From Vibrio campbellii CAIM 519 = NBRC 15631 = ATCC 25920 (GTDB lineage: Bacteria; Pseudomonadota; Gammaproteobacteria; Enterobacterales; Vibrionaceae): 64,000 nt of DNA. Below are positions 35,281-51,178 of the stretch, one piece after another. The first letter of the stretch is position 1. The number at the start of each line of letters is the position of its first letter. The stretch lies in assembly GCF_002163755.1 (NCBI RefSeq), contig NZ_CP015863.1, positions 3,100,001 through 3,164,000 on the forward strand, given 5' to 3'. Made by a program: the position numbers and the translations under genes. The notes under the pieces were generated by a model. That model worked only from the letters and a program-made list of their open reading frames with translations, was not told the DNA's origin and ran no database searches.

Positions 35281-35395
35281 GGGTTAGCCTCAGAAAGGCC
35301 TATAAGTTATTGCGGAGTCGAACAAGGTGAGATGCGGAGAAGTAGTGCGTTAGCACTACATCGCAGCCAGTTGTTTAGGCGGAACAAAGAATAGT
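35281..35395. repeat. Unassigned structured intergenic sequence
   Basis: In the 366-base gap (35147-35512) between the diguanylate cyclase gene and the rrn terminator. Contains GTAGTGC-GTTA-GCACTAC (with flanking TGCG/CGCA that can extend the stem), TTGTT/AACAA around TAGGCGG, and a twice-occurring GCGGA...ACAA motif. Possibly a degenerate mobile or regulatory repeat; no transposase or known family recognised. Confidence 0.4.
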
Positions 35396-35472
35396 GAACA
35401 ATGGTAAAAGAAGTTTAGAAGCGCCTTTAACAAGGTCTTGTCATTGGAATGAATTTACTTTGCTCCAAATGC

Positions 35473-35500
35473 AAAAAAGCCCACTCTTTCGAGTGGGCTT
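35473..35500 (-). terminator. Terminator of the distal rRNA operon
   Basis: On the minus strand AAGCCCACTC-GAAA-GAGTGGGCTT followed by TTTT, 13 bases after the 5S 3' end. GAAA tetraloop and long stem make it strong. Confidence 0.93.
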
Positions 35501-35512
35501 CTTCAAATTTAA

Positions 35513-35632
35513 AGCCTGGCGATGTTCTACTCTCACATGGGGAAGCCCCACACTACCATCGACGCTAATTCGTTTCACTTCTGAGTTCGGAATGGAAGTC
35601 AGGTGGGTCCAAATCGCTATGGTCGCCAAGCA
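35513..35632 (-). rRNA. rrf: 5S ribosomal RNA (downstream operon)
   Basis: 120-base 5S rRNA of the vibrio type, starting TGCTTGGCGACCATAGCG and ending CGCCAGGCTT. The ends pair as expected. Identical to the other copy in the window as far as I can see by eye. Ends are set by comparison to known 5S and could be off by one or two bases. Confidence 0.96.
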
Positions 35633-35719
35633 AATTCTTTAATTCGGAAAGCTGTTTCAGTTCTTACACATTCAATTCGTTCTTGCTTTGAGTCCATCAA
35701 AACCCCTTGGGTGTTGTAT

Positions 35720-38607
<2,888 letters not shown>

Positions 38608-38902
38608 ATACAACCCGAAGGAGTTTCGAATTGAAGTTAAACAACCAAAGTTGCTATCTCATTATTTGAATGAGCGAGATAGCTTTCGATTTTGCCGGAC
38701 TCAAATATGTTTCGTTTTACTTAAACAGTAAAACAAAACCCAAGAACACTTGAATGTGTTGTTTGGAGTATTCAATTAAGAATACTTTGAGAACTTTACA
38801 AACAAACTTAAAAGTTTGTTTTGTCAGCTTTCCAAATTGTTAAAGAGCTAGATTTTCTAATGAAAACCATTTTTAAAAGCACTCATCGAATGCGCTTAAA
38901 GA
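38608..38902 (-). other. 23S-proximal internal transcribed spacer (downstream operon)
   Basis: Spacer between tRNA-Ala and 23S. Contains the antitermination boxA GCTCTTTAACAA (38837-38848) and a strong hairpin GCTATCTC / GAGATAGC (38653-38683) that occupies the place of an unrelated hairpin in the other operon; between them a block shared with that operon. Confidence 0.75.
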
Positions 38903-38978
38903 TGGTGGAGCTAAGCAGGATCGAACTGCTGACCTCCTGCGTGCAAGGCAGGCGCTCTCCCAGCTGAGCTATAGCCCC
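38903..38978 (-). tRNA. alaT: tRNA-Ala (anticodon UGC)
   Basis: 76-base tRNA with GGGGCTATAGCTCAGCTGGG at the 5' end, anticodon loop CTTGCAC (anticodon TGC), T-loop GTTCGATCC and an encoded CCA end. In the 16S-23S spacer, downstream of tRNA-Ile. Confidence 0.97.
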
Positions 38979-39021
38979 ATCAAGGTGTCGATACTGTATG
39001 CCAATTCCTTGGGAAGGGAAT

Positions 39022-39098
39022 TGGTGGGTCTGAGTGGACTCGAACCACCGACCTCTCGCTTATCAGGCGAACGCTCTAACCACCTGAGCTACAGACCC
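39022..39098 (-). tRNA. ileT: tRNA-Ile (anticodon GAU)
   Basis: 77-base tRNA beginning GGGTCTGTAGCTCAGGTGG, anticodon loop CTGATAA (anticodon GAT), T-loop GTTCGAGTC and encoded CCA. In the 16S-23S spacer, directly followed by tRNA-Ala after 43 bases. Confidence 0.97.
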
Positions 39099-39165
39099 AG
39101 TATCGTCTCTTTTTCGTATAAACCGTATCAATCTGTGTGGACACTCATCGTGAGTAATCATCGTA

Positions 39166-40718
<1,553 letters not shown>

Positions 40719-40889
40719 AAGATTTTGTCGGCTCAATGAATACTGAACATTACATAAAGTAATGTTTGAATTGACTGTGCTGAATCTTTTGATTCAATGG
40801 TCACTTCGTTTCATTGAAACCTAATTTGATACCGAAGTATCTAATTGGATTATCATCAACGAGTGCCCACACAGATTGATAGGTCTATA

Positions 40890-40901
40890 TTGTTAAAGAG
40901 C
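40890..40901 (-). promoter_or_regulatory. boxA antitermination site, downstream rrn leader
   Basis: GCTCTTTAACAA on the minus strand, the canonical rrn boxA bound by NusB/S10, in the leader between promoter and 16S. Confidence 0.85.
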
Positions 40902-40938
40902 TTGGCTTTCAGTGCCTTAGCACTTAAGCGAGGTGCGT

Positions 40939-40966
40939 ATAATACGCTTTACACTTTGAAAGTCAA
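40939..40966 (-). promoter_or_regulatory. Promoter of the downstream rRNA operon
   Basis: On the minus strand TTGACT (40966-40961), a 16-base spacer and TATTAT (40944-40939), followed by ACGCACCTCG. AT-rich sequence upstream (AAATTATTTTAGAGTTTTATG) could be an UP element. Very similar in layout to the second promoter of the upstream operon; no equivalent of the upstream operon's first promoter is seen. Confidence 0.82.
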
Positions 40967-41001
40967 CATAAAACTCTAAAATAATTTAGAACTTTATGGT
41001 G

Positions 41002-41058
41002 ACTTGCTTATTAAATAAGCAAGTGCGCTATTTTGTCTTCACTTTTTTAAAAAGTGAA
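41002..41058. repeat. Two perfect AT-rich palindromes between the rRNA operons
   Basis: 41002-41024 is a 23-base perfect palindrome with arms ACTTGCTTATT / AATAAGCAAGT around one base. 41038-41058 is a 21-base one with arms TTCACTTTTT / AAAAAGTGAA. They lie after the upstream 5S (minus direction). Neither is followed by a T run on the minus strand. Confidence 0.8.
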
Positions 41059-41070
41059 AAGAAAATTAAA

Positions 41071-41190
41071 AGCCTGGCGATGTTCTACTCTCACATGGGG
41101 AAGCCCCACACTACCATCGACGCTAATTCGTTTCACTTCTGAGTTCGGAATGGAAGTCAGGTGGGTCCAAATCGCTATGGTCGCCAAGCA
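41071..41190 (-). rRNA. rrf: 5S ribosomal RNA (upstream operon)
   Basis: Same 120-base sequence as the copy at 35513-35632, in the same position 87 bases after 23S. Differs from it in what follows: no GC-rich intrinsic terminator. Confidence 0.96.
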
Positions 41191-41277
41191 AATTCTTTAA
41201 TTCGGAAAGCTGTTTCAGTTCTTACACATTCAATTCGTTCTTGCTTTGAGTCCATCAAAACCCCTTGGGTGTTGTAT

Positions 41278-44165
<2,888 letters not shown>

Positions 44166-44438
44166 ATACAACCCGAAGGAGTTTCGAGTTGAAGTCAAAT
44201 CACCAAAGTTGTCTGCAATTTTTATACATGATGCAGACTCGATTTTGCCGGACTCAAATTCCAAGAACACTTGAATGTGTTGTTTGGAGTATTCAATTAA
44301 GAATACTTTGAGAACTTTACAAACAATCTTAAAGATTGTTTTGTCAGCTTTCCAAATTGTTAAAGAGCTATGTTAGCTACAAGCTTTCGCTTGTGAACTA
44401 TCAATCTGTGTGGACACTCATCGTGAGTAATCATCGTA
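44166..44438 (-). other. 16S-23S spacer without tRNA (upstream operon)
   Basis: 273 bases with no tRNA on either strand, the IGS-0 type described in vibrios. Holds boxA (44357-44368), the shared spacer block, and the hairpin GTCTGCA / TGCAGAC (44211-44238) where the other operon has GCTATCTC / GAGATAGC. Confidence 0.85.
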
Positions 44439-45991
<1,553 letters not shown>

Positions 45992-46162
45992 AAGATTTTG
46001 TCGGCTCAATGAATACTGAACATTACATAAAGTAATGTTTGAATTGACTGTGCTGAATCTTTCGATTCAATGGTCACTTCGTTTCATTGAAACCTAATTT
46101 GAAGCCGAAGCTTCTAATTGGATTATCATCAACGAGTGCCCACACAGATTGATAGGTTCTTA

Positions 46163-46174
46163 TTTTTAAAGAGC
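46163..46174 (-). promoter_or_regulatory. Variant boxA in the upstream rrn leader
   Basis: GCTCTTTAAAAA on the minus strand: one base off the canonical GCTCTTTAACAA found at the other three expected positions in the window. Same distance to 16S as in the other leader. Confidence 0.7.
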
Positions 46175-46221
46175 TTTTCTAACATTTTCAGCAACTTAGT
46201 TGCTCGTCGTTAGGGGTGCGT

Positions 46222-46249
46222 ATCTTACTTCACACCGCGAGAGAGTCAA
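46222..46249 (-). promoter_or_regulatory. Promoter P2 of the upstream rRNA operon
   Basis: On the minus strand TTGACT (46249-46244), 16-base spacer, TAAGAT (46227-46222), then ACGCACCCC. A-rich UP-like sequence AAAAAAGAATTTGAAAAAAA lies directly upstream. Confidence 0.85.
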
Positions 46250-46327
46250 GCATTTTTTTCAAATTCTTTTTTCTCTCTTCCTGACTCGCTGTGTGACTTT
46301 CGTCTCACTCCGTGTCGGTGGATGCGC

Positions 46328-46355
46328 AGTATAGGGGGTTGAGAAATTAGCACAA
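46328..46355 (-). promoter_or_regulatory. Promoter P1 of the upstream rRNA operon
   Basis: On the minus strand TTGTGC (46355-46350), 16-base spacer, TATACT (46333-46328), then the GC-rich discriminator GCGCATCC, typical of stringently controlled P1 promoters. A-rich sequence upstream could be an UP element or Fis region. Confidence 0.8.
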
Positions 46356-46564
46356 GCCTTTTTTGCAAAAAAACTTTCAACCGCACAAATAACGAGCATT
46401 ATGCATAGATACTCAACGATCTTGTCTAATATTTCGGGTTGCAGAGGATCTTTTCATGAAGAAACACCTGACTTCCGCATTAAAAGATCGCCGATTTCTT
46501 TGTGATTTCGGTTGCTGATCTTATCTCTCTTGGTTCTTTTTTCTCTTTCTATCTATATAAAGGC

Positions 46565-46600
46565 GAAAAAAAAGAGCAGAACGATGACGAACTGCTCTTT
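46565..46600 (-). terminator. Probable terminator of the cadBA operon
   Basis: On the minus strand AAAGAGCAG / CTGCTCTTT with a 12-base loop, followed by a T run (46570-46565). It lies about 210 bases beyond the cadA stop; nothing else on this strand needs it. Confidence 0.7.
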
Positions 46601-46650
46601 GGTCTTTGCTTTTTATTTGGGGTACTTCAGGTGAAGTCTTGGAAAAGTGC

Positions 46651-46670
46651 TTCTTCTATATATAGAAGAA
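46651..46670. repeat. Perfect 20-bp palindrome downstream of cadA
   Basis: TTCTTCTATATATAGAAGAA, perfect in both halves, between the cadA stop and the cad terminator. Could be an mRNA 3' hairpin or a protein-binding site. Confidence 0.65.
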
Positions 46671-46810
46671 AAGATCAGAGCATCCTTGCCCTTCTCTTTA
46701 CGACAGATTAGTTAGGGGTATATCTAAATGTCGTTATTGTTCGATGACGCATTGAGCTCGTAAGAGTGGAGCATGCTTGCATTCCCAATGACGTCATCTT
46801 CGAGAGGAAC

Positions 46811-48946
46811 TTAGTTCTTCAATACTTTTACGGTGTAGCTACCATCTTTTTGTTGGTATAGACCGTGGATGTCGGTTTCGAAACCTGGGTAATGCGCACC
46901 GATCTCACAAAGCATCTCTAGGAAGTCCAGCACAGGGCGAGACTCTTGAGTCACCATTTCACCAGGAAGTACTAATGGCACACCTGGAGGGTAAGGAAGA
47001 ATCATGTTCGCACTTACGCGACCAACCATTTCTTCCAGTTTGATTTCTTCTACGTTACCGCGAAGCTCTTCTTGCCATGCTGCGTGTGGTGTTACTTTCA
47101 TTTCAGGAAGAACATCGAACGCTTTGTACATTAGCTCTGGTAGGTTGTATTTCTTAGTTAGGTTGTGAATTGCTTGTGCTAGTTCTTGAACACGCATACC
47201 TTCATAGAAGCTTGGGTCTTCGTTGTATAGCGAAGGTAGGAAGCTCTTGATGGTTAGGTTCAAGTCGTAGCCACGTTTAAATTCAGTTAGGCCGCGTAGC
47301 AATTGCATTGCTTTTGATTTGTCGATACCGATTGAGAATAGGAACAACAAGTTGTATGGACCTGTTTTCTCTACCACGATGCCGCGCTCGTCTAGAAATT
47401 TAGCCACCAGCGAAGCAGGAATACCTGATTCTTCTAGTTCGCTTTCTTTATTCATCCCTGGAGTCAGTAGCGTTACTTTGATTGGATCAAGATACATGTG
47501 GTTGTCATCCATGTTCTTGAAGCCGTGCCATGTGTCGCTAGGGTCTAGTTTCCAACATTCAGTGCTATCGATGTTTTCTGGTTGCCATACATCGAAGAAC
47601 CAGCTGTCACTTTCTGCTTCTAGGCGTTTGATCTCTTTACGGAAGCGGATTGCGCGATCGATAGAGTCTTGCATCAACTTCTTACCAGTGTTGCCGCGCA
47701 TCATTGCCGCTGCTGTTTCAGTAGAAGCAACAATGCCGTACTGAGGTGAAGTTGAAGTGTGCATCATGAATGCTTCGTTGAAAGACTCTTTATCAAAGTC
47801 ACCTTTCACGTGAATCATTGAAGCTTGTGAGAACGCTGCCAACAATTTGTGTGTTGATTGTGTCTCGTAGAACACTTTGCCTGGCATCGCTTCACCACTC
47901 ATACCGCATTTACCTTCGTAAATTGGGTTGAAGTTAGTGTAAGGCACCCAAGCACTGTCGAAGTGGATGTGTTTACAATCTAGCGACTCTTTGATGAATT
48001 GCGTGTTGTACAGCAGGCCATCGTAAGTTGAGTTAGTCACTACTGCGTAACTTGGCGCTTTTGCACCTGGTGTTTTCGCCACTTTCTCTGCAATGACATC
48101 ACGGCTGAATTCACTTTGTGGAATACCACCAAGAATGCCGTATGCGTTACGAGTTGGGCGGAAGTAGATTGGTGTCACGTCGCTCATCATCATTAGGTGA
48201 GTCAGAGACTTGTGACAGTTACGGTCAATCAGTACTGTGCTGCCTGCAGGCGCTGAGTACATACCAACGATTTTGTTCGATGTAGACGTACCATTAGTTA
48301 CGATGTAAGAGCTGTCTGCATTGAATGTACGTGCAATGTATTCTTCTGCATCTTTATGTGGACCTGAGTGGTCTAGTAGAGAACCTAGCTCAGGCATTGA
48401 GATTGATACGTCCGCTTTGAATGTGTTTGGACCGTAAAAATCGTAGAAGATGCTACCAGCAGGACTTTTCTGGAATGCAGTACCACCCATGTGACCTGGA
48501 GTACAGAAGGTGTATTTACCTTCTTCTACGTATTTGAATAGCGCTTTAGTGAATGGAGGCATGATGGCATCTTTGTATGCCTCAGTCGCTTGGTTGATTT
48601 TGATAGCGATGTCGTCAGCCATACCTAAAGCATACTCGAAGAAGCTCACGTTTAGACGTAGGTCTGTTAGTGAAATGTCTAGAGTAGACTGTTCGTTAGC
48701 AAATGCGTGAACAGGTAGTTTCTCGTTGATTTGGCTAATACGTTCACATAGCTCTAGTGAGTATTTATCCCAGTCGAACAGCACACCGCAAATGCGTGGG
48801 TTCATCTCAATCATTTTGATCAAGTCTTTATCATCTACTGGGTAAACCACTTCGTAGCCCGCTTTCTCAAGAGCAGCGTGAAGTTGACGAACTGGCTCTT
48901 CTTTAAAGAACACACCCATGTGGTTCAAGATAGCGAATATATTCAT
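46811..48946 (-). CDS. cadA: Inducible lysine decarboxylase
   Basis: PLP enzyme converting lysine to cadaverine and CO2, consuming a proton: acid resistance. 711 residues (E. coli CadA 715): N-terminal wing domain (NIFAILNHMGVFFKEEPVRQL), linker, PLP domain with the lysine in ETQSTHKLLAAFSQASMIH and the HFDSAWVPYTNFNPIY cofactor loop, then the C-terminal domain. I start at the ATG at 48946 with a TTGGAG site; the 13 extra codons have no family match. Partner cadB lies upstream with a 117-base gap. Confidence 0.95.
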   Translation of the reverse strand: MNIFAILNHMGVFFKEEPVRQLHAALEKAGYEVVYPVDDKDLIKMIEMNPRICGVLFDWDKYSLELCERISQINEKLPVHAFANEQSTLDISLTDLRLNVSFFEYALGMADDIAIKINQATEAYKDAIMPPFTKALFKYVEEGKYTFCTPGHMGGTAFQKSPAGSIFYDFYGPNTFKADVSISMPELGSLLDHSGPHKDAEEYIARTFNADSSYIVTNGTSTSNKIVGMYSAPAGSTVLIDRNCHKSLTHLMMMSDVTPIYFRPTRNAYGILGGIPQSEFSRDVIAEKVAKTPGAKAPSYAVVTNSTYDGLLYNTQFIKESLDCKHIHFDSAWVPYTNFNPIYEGKCGMSGEAMPGKVFYETQSTHKLLAAFSQASMIHVKGDFDKESFNEAFMMHTSTSPQYGIVASTETAAAMMRGNTGKKLMQDSIDRAIRFRKEIKRLEAESDSWFFDVWQPENIDSTECWKLDPSDTWHGFKNMDDNHMYLDPIKVTLLTPGMNKESELEESGIPASLVAKFLDERGIVVEKTGPYNLLFLFSIGIDKSKAMQLLRGLTEFKRGYDLNLTIKSFLPSLYNEDPSFYEGMRVQELAQAIHNLTKKYNLPELMYKAFDVLPEMKVTPHAAWQEELRGNVEEIKLEEMVGRVSANMILPYPPGVPLVLPGEMVTQESRPVLDFLEMLCEIGAHYPGFETDIHGLYQQKDGSYTVKVLKN

Positions 48947-49063
48947 TTGGACATCTCCAAGGCGAATGAGGGCGCTCTTTGCCATTTACAGGCAATGAGT
49001 AAGGTGAGCGCCGCGTGAATTTGAGTTTTATGGGCTGGCACCGAAGTGCCAGCGTTTTGGGGA

Positions 49064-50410
49064 TTAGTTGCTTGCTTGAGCAGCTACGTCTTCGTCAGCA
49101 TGAAGCTTCATGTACTGAGCTAGACCTGCTTTTTTGCTGTAGAACATCAAGATAACAAGAGACACGATAAAGGTTGCTGTTAGCGTACCGCCCTCTGCAC
49201 CTGCTAGTGCAATGAAGCAGAACAAACAAGCCACACCAGAGAACAGCATTACGAAGCCGTTACGTGTTGTCATACCTTCGAAGCGAATCAAGTTAATGCT
49301 TGAGTAGAAGTAAGGCAGCATAGTTAGTAGTACTGCGTCAGTTGTTAGCTGGTTGAACAGGTCTGATGCGTGTGCTGTTTTAGAGCTGAAGAACATCAGT
49401 ACTACCATTAGCGCAGTCATCTTGATTGACGCAAGAATTAGACCTTTCTTAGGCACACCGTTTTTGTCTGTTTCGCCGTAGATTTTAGGGAAGTTGCCGT
49501 CGTTTGCTGCGCGTTTACCCGCTTCACCTACTAGCATCATCCAAGAACCTAGCGAAGTGAAACATGCTAGTGCTGTGAATGCTGATACGAATGGTGCTGT
49601 CCAGCTACCGAATAGCTCAATGGTTGCTAGCGCGAATGGTGCACCTGATGCTGCTACCTCTGATGCTGGGAACATACCGCTGATCATTTGAGTAGATAGG
49701 ATGTAAATAACACCTGCGATAGCCGTACCCAACATAGTTGCTAGTGGTACTGTGCGTTTAGGGTTTTCAACCATACCTGTAGATACCGCCGCTGATTCCA
49801 CCCCAACGAATGACCATAGACAGATAAGAACCGCTGTTACTACTGCGTGGCTGTCAGTGCCTGCTGATACGTTCCAGTTTTGGCTGTAAAGCGCAGTATC
49901 GAAGTGCGTCCAACCAAATGCGGCGGTACCAACAACAGGGATAAGGATAAGTACTAGACCAAGCGTACATAGACGGCTTACCCAGCTACCACCAAGTAGG
50001 TTGACGAAAGTGAAGATCCATACCGATGCAATCGTCGCAATACCTGCTGGGACTGGGTTATTAAGCACAGGGAAGAATACTGAAAGGTAAGAAACACCTG
50101 TAATGGCAATAGCCAGGTTACCAATCCAGTTCGCGTGGTAATAAAGAACGCCCGTTTGGAAACCAAATACCGGAGACACTTCGCCAGCATAAGCGATCGG
50201 ACCACCTTCTTGTGGGTTTTTGGTTGCCAGACGAGCGTAAACGAACGCCAGACTCAGTGCACCGACCAAACAGATCAGCCAACTGAAGATTGAAACAGAG
50301 CCTACAGAGGCAAGACTAGAAGGTAATAGTGCAATACCACTACCCATCATGTTACCGGCTACGACACCCGTACAGGCAATAAGGCCGATTTTTTTCGCAT
50401 TCGATGACAT
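49064..50410 (-). CDS. cadB: Lysine:cadaverine antiporter
   Basis: Imports lysine and exports cadaverine, completing the acid-consuming cycle with CadA. APC-family protein of 448 residues and 12 helices; GVVAGNMMGSGIALLPSSLASVGS near the start and WSFVGVESAAVSTGMVENPKRTVPLATMLG in the middle match the CadB/PotE group. GGAGATGTT ribosome-binding site. First gene of cadBA; preceded by an exceptionally long upstream region of 768 bases. Confidence 0.95.
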   Translation of the reverse strand: MSSNAKKIGLIACTGVVAGNMMGSGIALLPSSLASVGSVSIFSWLICLVGALSLAFVYARLATKNPQEGGPIAYAGEVSPVFGFQTGVLYYHANWIGNLAIAITGVSYLSVFFPVLNNPVPAGIATIASVWIFTFVNLLGGSWVSRLCTLGLVLILIPVVGTAAFGWTHFDTALYSQNWNVSAGTDSHAVVTAVLICLWSFVGVESAAVSTGMVENPKRTVPLATMLGTAIAGVIYILSTQMISGMFPASEVAASGAPFALATIELFGSWTAPFVSAFTALACFTSLGSWMMLVGEAGKRAANDGNFPKIYGETDKNGVPKKGLILASIKMTALMVVLMFFSSKTAHASDLFNQLTTDAVLLTMLPYFYSSINLIRFEGMTTRNGFVMLFSGVACLFCFIALAGAEGGTLTATFIVSLVILMFYSKKAGLAQYMKLHADEDVAAQASN

Positions 50411-50684
50411 AACATCTCCAAATCTATTCTACTCGAGTCAACATGACTCAAACTGAATGGTTATTAGCGAGATGCTCTGAGGAGGAATCTGCTCGACCTC
50501 GCTAAATTTCGAAGTGAAGACTACGCCCAAAAACTGGGAAAAAAATAAACTTGGGGTTATCAATAAAACAATTAGCCCATCGCTATAAAGTTGAGATAAA
50601 CCTGATAAGCTAAAAAACATAAATGCTGCATATACAGCAACTTATAAACAAAACCTAAAATGCCCATACTGAAAAACTAAAAAC

Positions 50685-50735
50685 ATCAACCTCAACAAAT
50701 TTTCCATCAATCTTATCAACGACTATCAACATCAA
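50685..50735. repeat. Cluster of ATCAA motifs, possible CadC sites
   Basis: ATCAA at 50685, 50706, 50715, 50725 and 50731, all in the same direction (TTGAT on the transcribed minus strand). The middle three are 9-10 bases apart, i.e. one helical turn, as for winged-helix regulators that bind direct repeats. Confidence 0.45.
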
Positions 50736-51017
50736 GACAAGAACCAGCTAATTACCTGAACTGTTGATGTCGCCCTTCCCCACCGTTATTCGACAATTGA
50801 CTTACATCAAACTTCCTTACCTCTATTAATAAGAGGAGCTCGAATACAAGCCCTCTTTTTACTAAATCACTGAGCAATAGAGGACGGATTGAAGAATCAA
50901 GGCTACTGGATTGAGACTTACTTTTGATGCTGAATCTTTCTGAATGTTTTCGGACAGTTTTTACTTTCATCGCACTCAAATTCCAATATTGAGTGTCTAC
51001 TTTATTGGGGTCATATC

Positions 51018-51064
51018 AGAATAGAGAATAGAGAATAGAGAATAGAGAATAGAGAATAGAGAAT
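51018..51064. repeat. 7-bp tandem repeat (AGAATAG, about 6.7 copies)
   Basis: Six perfect AGAATAG units followed by a partial seventh. Lies just past the cadC terminator and about 610 bases upstream of cadB. Perfect short tandem repeats like this commonly vary in copy number between strains. Confidence 0.95.
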
Positions 51065-51120
51065 GAAAAGCCCTCTCCTCTTATATAACAAGCGTCATTA
51101 GTAGAAATAGAGGCAGATAC

Positions 51121-51150
51121 AAAAAAGCCCCTCACCGAAATGAAGGGCTA
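51121..51150 (-). terminator. Intrinsic terminator after cadC
   Basis: On the minus strand AGCCCTTCA / TGAGGGGCT with one G-U pair, loop TTTCGG, then TTTTT. It lies 29 bases after the cadC stop. Confidence 0.82.
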
Positions 51151-51178
51151 AGTATCTTACTCATCAAGAGCTGGTTTA

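Larger units (their letters stand above)
46356..46810. other. Intergenic region between the rrn promoters and cadA
   Basis: About 455 bases. Holds the rrn upstream activation region, the cad terminator and a 20-base palindrome (listed apart). I see no convincing gene; an open frame at 46502-46711 runs through the terminator hairpin and lacks a ribosome-binding site. Confidence 0.6.
50411..51178 (-). promoter_or_regulatory. Upstream control region of cadBA
   Basis: 768 bases between cadC and cadB. Contains a GAGTCA-ACA-TGACTC inverted repeat at 50435-50449 in the leader, the near-palindrome TGCTGCATATACAGCA at 50624-50639, a cluster of ATCAA motifs at 50685-50735 and the 7-bp tandem repeat. 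A CadC-dependent promoter must be here, but I cannot fix the -10/-35. No plausible gene seen. Confidence 0.6.

Noticed and set aside
35281..35395. Superintegron attC (VCR) site
   Set aside because: A GTTTAGGC-like motif is present, but the partner core site and the long VCR stem are not, and no cassette genes or integrase are nearby.
35394..35642. 82-residue plus-strand frame over the rrn terminator and 5S
   Set aside because: Overlaps 5S rRNA and its terminator; coding is implausible.
46502..46711. 69-residue plus-strand frame between rrn and cadA
   Set aside because: No ribosome-binding site, passes through a minus-strand terminator hairpin and a palindrome, and has no recognisable domain.
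51018..51064. CRISPR-like array
   Set aside because: The repeats are contiguous 7-mers without spacers, and no cas gene is nearby; it is a simple tandem repeat.
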